Of a stretch of DNA of 64,000 bases, positions 28,764 through 38,236 are shown one piece after another. The stretch comes from Acidimicrobiales bacterium. GTDB taxonomy: Bacteria > Actinomycetota > Acidimicrobiia > Acidimicrobiales > SKKL01. Numbering within the stretch: position 1 is the stretch's first letter; each line of letters opens with the position of its first letter. The translations under genes and the position numbers were made by a program. The DNA is taken from contig JAXHLR010000008.1 of the NCBI GenBank assembly GCA_034521975.1, positions 62,001 through 126,000 on the forward strand, in the 5' to 3' direction. The notes under the pieces are model-generated. The model worked only from the letters and a program-made list of their open reading frames with translations. It was not told the DNA's origin and made no database searches.

Positions 28764-30497
28764 CTACTGTTCGATCCAGACCTCGGCCCAGAAGACGGTG
28801 GCGTTGAGCGCACCGTTTCCTTCGACCAGTGGCGCCCCGTCGGGACCGGGGATGGTCCAGTCGGCGATGCCGTGCACCGAGTCGTCGGCGAAGAGCGACG
28901 TGGCCGTGCCCGCGGTCCAGATCTGGGGGACCTGGTCGGCCAGCTCGAACATGATGTCTTCGACCGCCGCGTAGCGGACGTCGAAGTCGGTGCTGGTGCG
29001 CAGGATCTCCAGGTTCTCGTCGATGCTCTCGCTGCTGTAGTTGGTGAAGTTGACCGGGGTCGTCTCGGGGTCACCGAACGCGCTCGACAGCGTGATGAAG
29101 GGATCCTCCTGACCACCCGCACGCCAGCAGTTGATCATGTAGTCGCCTGCGATCGCGTTCTGGATGTGGGTGGGCTGGTCGAGCGCGATGAGGTTGACCT
29201 CGAACCCGACGGCCTGCCAGAAGCCCTGGTACGCCTGGGCGAGGTCGACCAGCGTGGGGTCGGGCGGGCAGTAGAAGTCGATCTCGACCGGATCGCCCAC
29301 GGCCCGACCGTCGGAACGATCGGGATCGTTCACGTACTCGGCGAGGTGCTCCTCGGCCTGCTCCGGGTCGTCGCTCGGCCAGGCATCGGCGACGTCCGCG
29401 GAGTACCAGGGCGAGTCGGGGCTGAAGAACTGGGTCTGGGGCGGCGTGATGTCGGTGCCACCCAGGACCTCGACCAGGTCCTCCTGATCGACTGCGTAGG
29501 CCAGCGCACGGCGGACCCGAAGATCGTCGGTCGGCGCCATCGCGGTGTTGAAGATCGACCCGCCGCCGTTGTTGCCGATCGACTCGTAGGTGGCCACATC
29601 GTCGAGCTCGCGGGCGGCCCGCACCGAGCTCTGGCGCAGGGTCTGGCCGACGTCGATCGTGCCGGAGGCGACCGAGTTGAGTCGGGCGTCCTCGTCGGGG
29701 ATCGGCTGGAACACCAGCTCGTCGAGGTAGGGGAGCTGCTCGCCGTTGGCGTCGACCCGCCAGTAGTCGGGGTTGCGGCTGAGGGTGAGCTCACCGTCAC
29801 GGATCCAGCTCTCGAACACGAACGGTCCGGTGCCGACCATCTGCTCGCCGCAGTCGCCATCGCGACCTCCGGCGGCCTCGCAGGCCTCGACCGAGAACGC
29901 CCAACCCATCGGGCCGACCAGCGCGTCGGGGAAGGGCGCGATGGCGCTGTCGAGCACGTAGGTGTAGGTGAGCTCGTCGTCGACCCGCACCTCCTCGACG
30001 CGGTTGACCATGGCAGGCAGGCCGGTGGCCTCCTCGATGGCGAGGTACTCGTCGAAGATCGTCTTCATGACCTCGGCGGTGAGGTCGGTGCCGTCGTGGA
30101 ACTGCACGCCCTCGCGCAGGGTGACGGTCCACTCGGTGAGCTCGTCGTTGGGCTCGATCGACTCGGCCAGGAACGGATACACCTGACCGTCCTCGGCGCG
30201 GGCGGCGATCGGGTCGTAGACCGCGACCGCGGCCGCGACACCCGGGTTGGAGAAGGTCGCAGCGCCGGGCAGCCAGTTGGCCTGCTCGTCCTCGAGTCCG
30301 ACCGACACGCTCCCTCCCCGGGTGACATCCTCCGGACCGGGGGCGGCATCCTCGGTGGTGTCGGGGTCGTCGGGCCCGTCGGGGTCGGCCCCGGTGTCGC
30401 TGTCGTTGCCGCAGGCGGCGGCCACGAGACCGAACGCCAGAAGTAGGGCCAGGATCCTCCAGTACCGCGAGCGGACCGGAGTCGATGTGGTGTTCAC
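28764..30497 (-). CDS. ABC transporter solute-binding lipoprotein (family 5), diverged third paralogue
   Basis: 577-residue lipoprotein (lipobox LVAAACG, acidic Asp/Pro/Thr linker) clearly homologous along its whole length to the twin binding proteins at 19.8-23.5 kb, sharing long stretches such as EACEAAGGRDGDCGEQMVGT and ITPPQTQFFSPDSPWYS but with many substitutions. It is on the opposite strand with no permease beside it, so it may feed the same permeases with a different ligand. The GTG start follows GGGAGGGAAG, and the leader resembles those of the twins. Confidence 0.92.
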   Translation of the reverse strand: MNTTSTPVRSRYWRILALLLAFGLVAAACGNDSDTGADPDGPDDPDTTEDAAPGPEDVTRGGSVSVGLEDEQANWLPGAATFSNPGVAAAVAVYDPIAARAEDGQVYPFLAESIEPNDELTEWTVTLREGVQFHDGTDLTAEVMKTIFDEYLAIEEATGLPAMVNRVEEVRVDDELTYTYVLDSAIAPFPDALVGPMGWAFSVEACEAAGGRDGDCGEQMVGTGPFVFESWIRDGELTLSRNPDYWRVDANGEQLPYLDELVFQPIPDEDARLNSVASGTIDVGQTLRQSSVRAARELDDVATYESIGNNGGGSIFNTAMAPTDDLRVRRALAYAVDQEDLVEVLGGTDITPPQTQFFSPDSPWYSADVADAWPSDDPEQAEEHLAEYVNDPDRSDGRAVGDPVEIDFYCPPDPTLVDLAQAYQGFWQAVGFEVNLIALDQPTHIQNAIAGDYMINCWRAGGQEDPFITLSSAFGDPETTPVNFTNYSSESIDENLEILRTSTDFDVRYAAVEDIMFELADQVPQIWTAGTATSLFADDSVHGIADWTIPGPDGAPLVEGNGALNATVFWAEVWIEQ

Positions 30498-30594
30498 GTG
30501 GTGCTTCCCTCCCAGGGGTGACGTCTTCGGTCACCATCCATCCGACGGTGCCGTTCGGCTAGGGCCAAAGGTCCCGCGACGCGAATCGGCGGCG

Positions 30595-30873
30595 TCAGCG
30601 CGACGACCGGACCGAGAAGCCGTCGAGTCCATCGGGTGGCTCGTCGGCGATCTCGACGTCGTCCACCCTGGCCCGCCGGGGCCCGCGGCGCGACCAGTCG
30701 ACCATGGCGTCGACCGCGTCCGGCGATCCCTCGAACACGGCCTCGACCCGGCCATCGGGGCGGTTGCTGATCCACCCGGCGACCCCGAGCTCTTCGGCTC
30801 GCTGCCGGCAGCTGTCGCGGAACCACACGCCCTGCACACGGCCCGAGACGATCACGTGCCGTCTGATCACCAT
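30595..30873 (-). CDS. acyP: Acylphosphatase
   Basis: 92-residue enzyme hydrolysing acyl phosphates such as acetyl- or carbamoyl-phosphate. The signature VSGRVQGVWFRDSCRQRAEE contains the phosphate-binding Arg, and the catalytic Asn is in GWISNRPDGRVEAVFEG. The ATG at 30873 gives the usual short N-terminus; a GTG eight codons upstream is an alternative. It follows a DUF4202 gene on the same strand. Confidence 0.92.
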   Translation of the reverse strand: MVIRRHVIVSGRVQGVWFRDSCRQRAEELGVAGWISNRPDGRVEAVFEGSPDAVDAMVDWSRRGPRRARVDDVEIADEPPDGLDGFSVRSSR

Positions 30874-30909
30874 CACCGCAGCATCGCGGTCGCGCACGGG
30901 CGTGTCAGG

Positions 30910-31533
30910 TCAGCCGAGCGCGTCGGCCAGGATCTGGCGGGCCTCGTCGCCGAGCGGCACCTCGTCCACCAGGCCAAGGGCGGCGGGGCTCATCTTGTTG
31001 GCCGTCTTGGTGATCACCTCGATCAGGTGGTCGCGCTCGAGCTGTCCGGACACCTCGACCAGCTGGGTCTCGAGGAACACCAGGCACGCCGCATCCTCGA
31101 CCGTCTGGGTGCCTGACTCGTTGTCGAGTCGCTGGCGCCGCACCAGGGTCTGCACCCGGTGGATGGTGGCCTCGTCGTAGCCGGCCGTGCCCAGCAGGTC
31201 GGCCACCTGCTCGGCATGGCGGTCCTTCTGGTCGCGTCGCCAGCGCAGGTAGCCGGCCCGACCCTCGGGGTACGAGGACCGGGGCACCTCCCACCGCCGG
31301 AGGTGGTGGGCCCGGGCCGCGAGCAGCAGCGCCTCGTCGGCGTCGGGGACGAGGCGGGCGACCCACTCGGCGGCGAGCTGACCGTGCGCGAGGGCGAGCG
31401 GGCGGCGCTCACCCCGGACCGTCACCTGGTTGGGGTCCTCGGCGTTGGCCGAATCGATGATCGAGACGGCGGTGGCGTACCGGTCGGAGGGGTCTGGCCG
31501 GGCGGAGGGGTCTGGCCGGTTCAGACCGCGCAC
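30910..31533 (-). CDS. DUF4202 family protein
   Basis: 207-residue protein with the DUF4202 signature: SIIDSANAEDPNQ near the N-terminus, ALAHGQLAAEWVARL, LAARAHHLRRWEVPRSSYPEGR, GYLRWRRDQKDRHAEQVADL and DAACLVFLETQL. The conserved His/Asp spacing resembles an HD-type helical fold, but the biochemical role is unknown. The GTG at 31533 was chosen because it overlaps the reductase stop by 13 bases and lies right after GGGGGA. Coupling to the siroheme reductase gene suggests a related sulfur or nitrogen role (inference). Confidence 0.8.
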   Translation of the reverse strand: MRGLNRPDPSARPDPSDRYATAVSIIDSANAEDPNQVTVRGERRPLALAHGQLAAEWVARLVPDADEALLLAARAHHLRRWEVPRSSYPEGRAGYLRWRRDQKDRHAEQVADLLGTAGYDEATIHRVQTLVRRQRLDNESGTQTVEDAACLVFLETQLVEVSGQLERDHLIEVITKTANKMSPAALGLVDEVPLGDEARQILADALG

Positions 31534-33311
31534 TCCCCCTGGCCGATCTCGGCCGAGAACGGCCCGGTCTCGTCGAAGTCGACGAAGTACTCGGGACCGG
31601 CGTCGGGTTCGGGGAACCAGTCCAGGTCCTTCAGGTCGGCGGCGACCGCCTTGACGCCGCCGGCGCGGTCCATCCACCCCCGGAAGGTCTCACCGGCAGA
31701 GCGCTCGGCCGCGAAGCGCCGCACCACTCGGGTGGCCGCCTCGGGCGCGGCCTTGGCCGGCAGACGCAGCGCCTTCTCGCCGAAATGGATCGTCTCCTGG
31801 CCCACGTAGCCGCCGAGCAGCATCTGGTAGCCCGGCGCCGATTGGCGGTGGGCGCGGCGCTCGGCGCCGAAGAACCCGATGTCGGAGGCGTGGTGCTGCC
31901 CGCAGGAGTTGGTGCAGCCCGAGATGTTGATCCGCACGCCGCCCACCTCGGCCAGGCCTTCCTCCTCGAGCTGCTCGCCGATCGCCCTGGCCAACCCCCG
32001 CGACTGGGTGACAGCCAGGTTGCAGGTGTCGGCACCGGGGCAGGCGACGACGTCGCGGGCCAGCTCGGCGCCGGGACGGGCCATGCCGATCGCCTCGAGA
32101 CGCTGGTGGAGGATCTCGACCTGGCTCTCACTGAGTCCACGGAACACCACGTTCTGGCGGTTGGTCAGGCGGACGTCGGCCCCGAGCTCGCGCTGGATGG
32201 CGGCCAGCGAGCGGAACTGATCGGCGGTGATGTCGCCGAGCGCGGCGTAGGCGACCGCCGAGACGGTCCCCTTGGCCTCGCCGCGGACCACGCTGGTGGC
32301 CTCCCAGCGCTGGTAGGGCTCGTTGGGCATGATGTCGACCCGGACGCCCTGGCCGACCTGGGTGATCTCTCCGGTGCTGGCCTGTCCGGCGGGGGCGTCG
32401 CCCTCCTTGGCCACGATGCCGGGGATCCCGCCGGGCCAGCTGGAGGACGCGGGCAGGGTGTAGCGCAGCTTGAGGATCCGCTCACGCAGCTCGTCGGCGC
32501 CCATGGTGTCGACCAGCCACTTCATGCGGGCCCGCAGCTTGTTGTCGCGGTTGCCGTTCTGGTCGAAGATCCGCAGGATCGCCTCGATGGTGGGCAGCAG
32601 CTCCTCGCGGGTGGTGAAGTCCTCGAGCGCGATGGCGGGATGGGGGTTCGCGCCCAGCCCACCGGCCAGGTACACCTTGAAGCCCTGCTCGATCGAACCG
32701 TCGTCGAGCGTGCGGGCGGTGGCCACCACGCCGACGTCGTTGAACATGGCCTGGCCGCAGTCGGTGTTGCAGCCCGAGAAGTTGATCTTGAACTTGCGGG
32801 GCAGGCGCTGGCCGATGGGGTTGCGCACGAAGTGCTCGAACACGGCTTCGGCCCACGGGGTGACGTCGAGCTTCTCGTAGGGGCAGGCACCAGCGAGGTG
32901 GCAGGCCATGACGTTGCGGACCGTGTCGCCGCAGGCCTCGCGGGTGGTGAGGCCGACCGACGCCAGATGCTGCATCAGCTCGGGTGTCCTGGTGAGCTCG
33001 ACGAAGTGCATCTGGATGTTCTGGCGGGTGGTGATGTGGGCCCATCCTCGCGAGTAGGTCTCGGCGAGGAAGCCGATCATCTCGAGCTGTTCGGGGGTTG
33101 CGCTGCCGGCCGGGAACTTGATGCGCACCATCTGGTTGGTGCCGCCCTGGCGCTGGCCGTAGATGCCGTTGTTGAGGCGCATGACCCGGAACATGTCCTC
33201 GTCGATCTCGCCGGCGACGTATTGGGCGACGGCGGCCTCGAACCGCTCGATGTCACGCTGCTGTTCGGCGTCGAGGTCCCGCGGCGCCGGAACGACTGGT
33301 GTGATCGGCAC
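31521..33311 (-). CDS. Ferredoxin-type nitrite/sulfite reductase (siroheme, 4Fe-4S)
   Basis: 596-residue assimilatory reductase, performing a six-electron reduction of nitrite to ammonia or sulfite to sulfide. The 4Fe-4S/siroheme ligands are Cys424 and Cys430 in ACPGADTCNLAVTQSRG, and Cys466 and Cys470 in SGCTNSCGQHH. Two ferrodoxin-like half domains are present, the first with WAHITTRQNIQMHFV and FSGCNTDCGQ. It resembles the actinobacterial NirA/SirA group; sulfite versus nitrite cannot be decided from sequence alone. It has its own promoter upstream and is coupled to DUF4202 downstream. Confidence 0.92.
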   Translation of the reverse strand: MPITPVVPAPRDLDAEQQRDIERFEAAVAQYVAGEIDEDMFRVMRLNNGIYGQRQGGTNQMVRIKFPAGSATPEQLEMIGFLAETYSRGWAHITTRQNIQMHFVELTRTPELMQHLASVGLTTREACGDTVRNVMACHLAGACPYEKLDVTPWAEAVFEHFVRNPIGQRLPRKFKINFSGCNTDCGQAMFNDVGVVATARTLDDGSIEQGFKVYLAGGLGANPHPAIALEDFTTREELLPTIEAILRIFDQNGNRDNKLRARMKWLVDTMGADELRERILKLRYTLPASSSWPGGIPGIVAKEGDAPAGQASTGEITQVGQGVRVDIMPNEPYQRWEATSVVRGEAKGTVSAVAYAALGDITADQFRSLAAIQRELGADVRLTNRQNVVFRGLSESQVEILHQRLEAIGMARPGAELARDVVACPGADTCNLAVTQSRGLARAIGEQLEEEGLAEVGGVRINISGCTNSCGQHHASDIGFFGAERRAHRQSAPGYQMLLGGYVGQETIHFGEKALRLPAKAAPEAATRVVRRFAAERSAGETFRGWMDRAGGVKAVAADLKDLDWFPEPDAGPEYFVDFDETGPFSAEIGQGECAV

Positions 33312-33350
33312 GATGTTGGTCTCCCCGTTGAAATCCGACCTGCGGGGTGC

Positions 33351-33379
33351 ACTTTAGGGCATCGGGCCGGTCGAAACAA
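33351..33379 (-). promoter_or_regulatory. Predicted promoter of the siroheme reductase gene
   Basis: Minus-strand -35 TTGTTT (33374-33379), 17-base spacer, -10 TAAAGT (33351-33356). The predicted start leaves a leader of about 33 bases with GGGGAG before the ATG. The upstream region is AT-richer than its surroundings. Confidence 0.5.
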
Positions 33380-33406
33380 CAGAAAACCGATCTGAATTGT
33401 CAGGAA

Positions 33407-33664
33407 TCAGTCGCCCGGGTCCTCCCCGACCTCGCGCAGGGCGTCCCGCAGCGCGATCCGGAGCCGTCGTGCGTGCGACGGCAGCAGGTGGAAGACGAGT
33501 CCCGCCCCGGGTCGACCGACCTCCTCGGTGGTGAGCACGACCCGAGGTTCGGCATCGTCGTAGTCGTCGCTGATGGCCACCGCCCACGACACCGGCATCG
33601 CGTCCTCGGTGTCAGGGGGCAGGTCGGCCTCGGAGAAGGGCTGGTCGTCGATCGAGCGGCGCAT
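33407..33664 (-). CDS. Small conserved protein, unknown function
   Basis: 85 residues: an acidic N-terminus (MRRSIDDQPFSEADLPPDTED), a predicted beta-rich centre (SWAVAISDD and PRVVLTTEEVGRPGAGLVF) and a C-terminal Arg-rich helix (SHARRLRIALRDALREVGED). No signal or membrane helix. It sits alone between the reductase and the phosphotransferase genes. I do not recognise the family. Confidence 0.65.
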   Translation of the reverse strand: MRRSIDDQPFSEADLPPDTEDAMPVSWAVAISDDYDDAEPRVVLTTEEVGRPGAGLVFHLLPSHARRLRIALRDALREVGEDPGD

Positions 33665-33706
33665 GCCGACAGCTTGGCACGCCCCGCCCTCGATCCGGCG
33701 TGGTCG

Positions 33707-34759
33707 TCAGAGCAGATCGGCCAGCGACAGCTCTTCGACCGCTCGCGCGTAGCGGCTGTTCATGCACTCGACCAGCGCCATCTGCCGCGGATCCGAGAAG
33801 TCCATCCCGCGGCTGGCGATCACCGGGTAGCACAGGCAGAACAGCGCCGCCTTGCGGTAGTCCTCCCACATGCGGCCGAGGTCGGCCTCGGGCACACCAC
33901 CTGCCCGGAGTCCGTCGATCCACCGGTCGAACAGCGCCCGCTCGTGGCCGGCGGCCATGTCGGCATCGAGGCTCTGGGTGATGAAGTAGGCCAGGTCGTA
34001 CGCCGCGCTGCCCGAGCCGATGAGCTGGAAGTCGAGCAGGACCACCGAGCCGTCGTCGTCGAACATGATGTTGTCACCGCGGTAGTCGCCGTGGGCCAGG
34101 GTGTTGGGACCCTGGGCCAGGTCGGCGAGGAGCCGCTCGAACCCCCCCACCCATCGGTCGCCCACGTGGCGGATGCTCTCAGGCAGCTCGAGGAGACCGG
34201 TGACCTTCTCCCATCCCTCGGCGAACACCAGCGGCAGCACCGCGGGGTAGATCGGATCGTCGAGCGCGATGGCGGTGCCGGACTCCACGAGGTGATCGAC
34301 CTCGCGCCACCAGGTGGCCTGCCAGGCCGCGAGGGCATCGACGGCCCGCTCGGCGTCGGACAGCGCCATGCCGTCGAGCTGGTCGACGACGCGCATGGCC
34401 CCCATGTCCTCCATGACGATGACGAACTGGGCCGTCTCCTCGTCGACCGCTCCGTGATAGCTGGTCGGCACCCGCACGGGACACTGGTCGGCGAGCTGCG
34501 CGAAGAAGCCGACCTCGCGGTGGTACATCCGCAGGATCGTGGAGGTGAACACGGCCGCCTCGTCGAGCGCCGGCAACTTCACCACCACACTGGCGGGGCA
34601 GTCCGACCCGTCGAGGTGGAGGCGGTAGAGAGCGCTGCTCACCCCGATGCCGACACCGATCTGTTCGGCCTCCAACCCGTGGATCTCCAGCCCGGTCGCG
34701 TCGGCCAGCCATGCCGGGCTGATCTCTTCGATCGACGACGGGATGCTCGCGATGGTCAT
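33707..34759 (-). CDS. Aminoglycoside-phosphotransferase-like kinase family protein
   Basis: 350-residue protein kinase-like small-molecule phosphotransferase. The ATP-anchoring lysine lies in ASVVVKLPA, the hinge is VIVMEDMG, the catalytic loop is LAHGDYRGDNIMF (H-G-D-x-x-x-x-N) and the metal-binding Asp is in VVLLDFQLIG. The QATWW...HL and WVGGFERLL segments resemble the ecdysteroid-kinase-like/DUF1679 branch common in Acidimicrobiia and mycobacteria. The substrate is unknown. Confidence 0.85.
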   Translation of the reverse strand: MTIASIPSSIEEISPAWLADATGLEIHGLEAEQIGVGIGVSSALYRLHLDGSDCPASVVVKLPALDEAAVFTSTILRMYHREVGFFAQLADQCPVRVPTSYHGAVDEETAQFVIVMEDMGAMRVVDQLDGMALSDAERAVDALAAWQATWWREVDHLVESGTAIALDDPIYPAVLPLVFAEGWEKVTGLLELPESIRHVGDRWVGGFERLLADLAQGPNTLAHGDYRGDNIMFDDDGSVVLLDFQLIGSGSAAYDLAYFITQSLDADMAAGHERALFDRWIDGLRAGGVPEADLGRMWEDYRKAALFCLCYPVIASRGMDFSDPRQMALVECMNSRYARAVEELSLADLL

Positions 34760-34820
34760 CGTGTGCGGTCCTCCCCTGGTCCCCCTGATCACCGCCACTC
34801 TACGACGTATATGACCTCGG

Positions 34821-36062
34821 TCACAGTCGGGGCGGCGGGGAGCCCTCGAGAGGGGCCGGGACCGCGGGGAGGTGGTACCCGCCCGCCTCCAGCGCTCGCC
34901 CGAACCCGGCGGCGTCGAGGGGCTGGTCGAACAGGAACCCCTGGCCGAACAGACACCCCGCTGACACCACCCCACGGAGGTGCGCCGGCGTCTCGATCCC
35001 CTCGGCGACCACCAGCTCGGTGCTGAGTCCACCGGCCAGGTCGACGACCGCCGTGAGCAACCCGAGGCGGTCGACCCCGGTGAGCGCCAGAAAGGTCCGG
35101 TCCAACTTGATGACATCGATCGGGTAGCGGTGCAGCGCGGCGAGCGACGACTGCCCGACCCCGAAGTCGTCGAGGGCGATCCTCACGCCCACCGTCTTCA
35201 GCTCGGCCATGCGCGTCGCCGCCCGCCCGTGATCGGCGATCAGCGCGGTCTCGGTCACCTCGATCACCACCGAGCTCGCGGGGAGCCCTGCGTCCTCGAG
35301 AACCGCCTCGATGCGGGAGGCGAGGTCGGGATCCTCGAACCCGCGCCCGGACAGGTTGACCGAGAGCACGAAGTCGTCGAAGTCGGCAAGCACCGTCTCC
35401 CGCCACGCGACGACCTGGGACGCAGCCTGCCGGAGGATCTCGAGATCGATGTGGGTGATGACCCCTGCCGCCTCTGCCTGGGGGATGAACTCGGCCGGGC
35501 TCTCCACCCGGCCGTCGGGGGTGTGCCACCTGGCGAGGGCCTCGACCCCCACGATGCGGCCCGAACCCAGATCGACGAAGGGCTGGTACACCGGCCGGAT
35601 CTCGTCGCCGCCCAGCGCGACGAGCACCCGCTGGCGGAACTGACGGGCTTCGAGGCGTTCGCGCACCGCGGGCAGCGATCGGAGGTGCAGCGCCGCCACG
35701 ACCTGGCCGATGACCACGAAGACCAGGAGGCGCAGGGTCCAGTTCCCCGTCGACTGGGCGATATCGAGCTGGACGTTGAACGGCAGCAGCGGGCCGCACA
35801 CGACCCCCGAGACGACGGCGGTGACGAAGGCCCCGACGTGGCCGAACCGGGTGGCCGCGATGATGATCGGCGCGTAGAAGAGCTGGGGGCCGACGGTCCG
35901 GGACCCACCCCAGAGGTAGCTGAGACCCCAGGCGGCGACGATGGTCGCGCCGATCATGGCTACGGTCGTCAGCGGCGAACCCTCCGCCGATCGGGCGATG
36001 GCCAGATCGGCCCGCTCTCGCTGGTCCCTGACCTCGTGGACCGCCCGACCCAGCTGGTTCAT
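34821..36062 (-). CDS. Membrane EAL-domain cyclic-di-GMP phosphodiesterase
   Basis: 413 residues. About four N-terminal membrane helices (residues 30-125) are followed by a complete EAL domain. Catalytic motifs are intact: VEALARW (EAL), NLSGRGF, EVTETAL, DDFGVGQSSL (DDFGTG-like), IKLDRTF with Lys, VAEGIET and FGQGFLF with the late Gln. It should hydrolyse c-di-GMP to pGpG. No GGDEF domain is present. The ATG at 36062 is used; a GTG two codons earlier is equally possible. An HD-GYP protein elsewhere in the window is a second degradative enzyme. Confidence 0.92.
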   Translation of the reverse strand: MNQLGRAVHEVRDQRERADLAIARSAEGSPLTTVAMIGATIVAAWGLSYLWGGSRTVGPQLFYAPIIIAATRFGHVGAFVTAVVSGVVCGPLLPFNVQLDIAQSTGNWTLRLLVFVVIGQVVAALHLRSLPAVRERLEARQFRQRVLVALGGDEIRPVYQPFVDLGSGRIVGVEALARWHTPDGRVESPAEFIPQAEAAGVITHIDLEILRQAASQVVAWRETVLADFDDFVLSVNLSGRGFEDPDLASRIEAVLEDAGLPASSVVIEVTETALIADHGRAATRMAELKTVGVRIALDDFGVGQSSLAALHRYPIDVIKLDRTFLALTGVDRLGLLTAVVDLAGGLSTELVVAEGIETPAHLRGVVSAGCLFGQGFLFDQPLDAAGFGRALEAGGYHLPAVPAPLEGSPPPRL

Positions 36063-36158
36063 GGGCACACGCTAGATCCCGGCGCTCTGCGGCATACGGA
36101 TCGCGTCCCAGAGCCCGGTCGGTTGCAGCCGCGCCCACCACCGACCACGATGCCCACC

Positions 36159-36815
36159 ATGATCGAACCGAGCGTCGTCGACGACGTCACTGTGTTGACC
36201 ATGACCGCCGGCGAGAACCGGTTCAACCTCCCCTTCGTCGAGGCCCTGACCGTCGCGGTCGACGAGGCAGCCACACGAGCCAAGCCCCTGGCGATCACCG
36301 CCGAGGGCAAGTTCTTCTCCAACGGGCTCGACCTGGAGTGGCTGCAGGCAGACCAGGGCCGCGCCGAGACGATGTTCCCCGCCTTCTACCGCCTGCTGGG
36401 CAAGATCCTGACCTTTCCCGGCGCGACGGTCGCGGCGATCAACGGCCACGCCTTCGGGGCGGGGCTCATTCTCTCGGCGGTCGCCGACTGGCGGGTGATG
36501 CGGGCCGATCGCGGCTACTTCTGCTTCCCCGAGGTCGACCTGGGCATGGCCATGTCCGACGAGTTCGACGCCGTCATCAAGGCCAAGCTCCCCGCCGATG
36601 CGCTGCTCCATGCGCTCGTCACCGGCCACCGGTACGGCGCCGGCGAGGCGGTCGACGCCGGGCTGGTCCACCGCTCAGCAGGCGAGGAGGAGCTGCTCGA
36701 CACCGCGCTCGGCATGGTCCGCGACCTGGCCGCCAAGGACGGCGAGACGATCGGCCGCATCAAGGCCAAGCACTTCGAGCGCGTGGTCGATCTCCTCTGC
36801 CCCAACGGGCTCTGA
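36159..36815 (+). CDS. Enoyl-CoA hydratase/isomerase family protein
   Basis: 218-residue crotonase-fold protein. The two oxyanion-hole segments are AEGKFFSNGLDLEWL and AINGHAFGAGLILS. The region after PEVDLGMAMSDEF is closer to delta3,delta2-enoyl-CoA isomerases than to classic hydratases, so isomerase activity on unsaturated acyl-CoA is plausible. It is shorter than many relatives (about 250). The ATG at 36159 is preferred; another lies three codons upstream. It is divergent from the EAL gene. Confidence 0.85.
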   Translation: MIEPSVVDDVTVLTMTAGENRFNLPFVEALTVAVDEAATRAKPLAITAEGKFFSNGLDLEWLQADQGRAETMFPAFYRLLGKILTFPGATVAAINGHAFGAGLILSAVADWRVMRADRGYFCFPEVDLGMAMSDEFDAVIKAKLPADALLHALVTGHRYGAGEAVDAGLVHRSAGEEELLDTALGMVRDLAAKDGETIGRIKAKHFERVVDLLCPNGL

Positions 36816-36844
36816 ACGCCCGAACGTCTGGGTGGCGCCAGCCG

Positions 36845-38236
36845 CTACTCGGGGTCGTAGGTCCAGTCGGGACGCTTGCGCCAGAACGACTCGTCGTAGG
36901 TGGCGACTCCGTCGGCCAGATCGACCAGCTTGGGGATGGGCAGCTGGCGGGGCCGTGGGCAACGATGCTGTTCGATGTGATCGGCGAACTCGACGGTGAA
37001 GGCGTCGAGGATGCTGGCCACGACCTCGCGCTCCTCGGTGGCGAGGTAGCAGCGGGCGCCGTCGGTGACCCGGCCGAGCCAGTGGATGATCCCCTGCAGG
37101 TCTTCGTCGGTTCCGGCACCACGCTCGATGTTCTCGAGGTGCAGGGTGATCTCGCTCGAACCCAGCTTGCAGGGCGGGCACTGTCCGCACGACTCGACCG
37201 ACAAGAAGCGCGAGAAGCGGTAGGCGGTGTCGACCATGCAGGTGGTGTCGTCGCAGACGATGAACCCCACCGACCCCATGCCGGAGCCGATGCGCTGAAA
37301 GTCCTCGTAGGTGACCGGTGTGTCGAGGTGCTCGGCGGTGACCACGGCGTTGGCCACTCCGGAGAACACGGCCTTGACGCTGCGTCCCCCCGTCAGACCG
37401 CTGCCGACCGCGTCGATCACCGTGCGCAGCGGTGTGCCCAGCTCGATCTCGCCGACGTCGGGCGCGACGACGTCGCCGACGACGGTGGCGACCACGTTGC
37501 CGGGCGACTCCTCGGTGCCCATCGAGCGGAACCAGTCCACGCCCTTGACCAGGATGTGGGGCACGTTGGAGAGGGTCTCGACGTTGTTCGCCAGCGTGGG
37601 GTTGGAGCCGGTCGGGCCTCCTGAGGCATCCGAGCGCTCGGTGGCCTGCCAGCCCAGCTGGGGAGCGGAGGCGAAGAGCCCGTGCTGGTAGGGCGGGAAC
37701 CACCGGGGAAGCGGCGGGTTGCCCTCGATCACCTCGAGCATCGCCTTCTCCTCGCCGTAGAGGTACTCGTCGGGTCCGGCGACGATGTTCACCGTGCAGT
37801 CCGAACAGATCCCCGCCGACTGCATCTCCTGCACGGCCCGGGTGACGGCCTCCAGCTCCTGTTCGAAGCTGGCCTTGAGGCAGATGTAGGCCTCGGCGGC
37901 GTCGAGGGCGAAGGCAGCGATGATCACCCCCTCGACGAGCTGGTAGGGGTTGGCCCGCATGAGGGCTCGGTCCTTGAAGGTGCCCGGCTCGCCCTCGGCG
38001 GCGTTGCAGACCACGTAGCGGCGGCCGTCGCCTGCGCCGGCGATGCTGGCCCACTTGCGACCGGTCGGGAACCCGGCGCCACCGCGACCCCGCAGCCCCG
38101 AGGCGGTGATCGCCTCGATGGTGGCCTGTGGCCCCATCTGCTGGGCGGCCTGGACACCGAGCCCGCCCACGTCGGTGGCGAGGTAGTGGTCGAGCGATGT
38201 GATCGCCTCGGTCGGCAACAGGTACGGCTCGGCCAT
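36845..38236 (-). CDS. NuoF-like NADH:acceptor flavoprotein, stand-alone
   Basis: 463-residue homologue of the NADH-binding subunit of complex I. The FMN/NADH site is GLRGRGGAGFPTGRKW and CNAAEGEPGTFKDR; a SLBB-like domain follows; the 4Fe-4S motif is SCGQCPPCKLG with a later Cys in GARCYLA. No NuoE or NuoG partner is adjacent, unlike in a nuo operon, so it may serve a different NAD-linked electron-transfer complex. The ATG at 38236 is chosen because GAGGAG lies 8 bases upstream; another ATG is two codons earlier. Confidence 0.87.
   Translation of the reverse strand: MAEPYLLPTEAITSLDHYLATDVGGLGVQAAQQMGPQATIEAITASGLRGRGGAGFPTGRKWASIAGAGDGRRYVVCNAAEGEPGTFKDRALMRANPYQLVEGVIIAAFALDAAEAYICLKASFEQELEAVTRAVQEMQSAGICSDCTVNIVAGPDEYLYGEEKAMLEVIEGNPPLPRWFPPYQHGLFASAPQLGWQATERSDASGGPTGSNPTLANNVETLSNVPHILVKGVDWFRSMGTEESPGNVVATVVGDVVAPDVGEIELGTPLRTVIDAVGSGLTGGRSVKAVFSGVANAVVTAEHLDTPVTYEDFQRIGSGMGSVGFIVCDDTTCMVDTAYRFSRFLSVESCGQCPPCKLGSSEITLHLENIERGAGTDEDLQGIIHWLGRVTDGARCYLATEEREVVASILDAFTVEFADHIEQHRCPRPRQLPIPKLVDLADGVATYDESFWRKRPDWTYDPE

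Noticed and set aside
31491-31520. Direct repeat GAGGGGTCTGGCCGGG near the DUF4202 start
   Set aside because: It lies inside coding sequence (repeats PDPSARPDPSD in the protein) and shows no sign of being a regulatory or mobile element.
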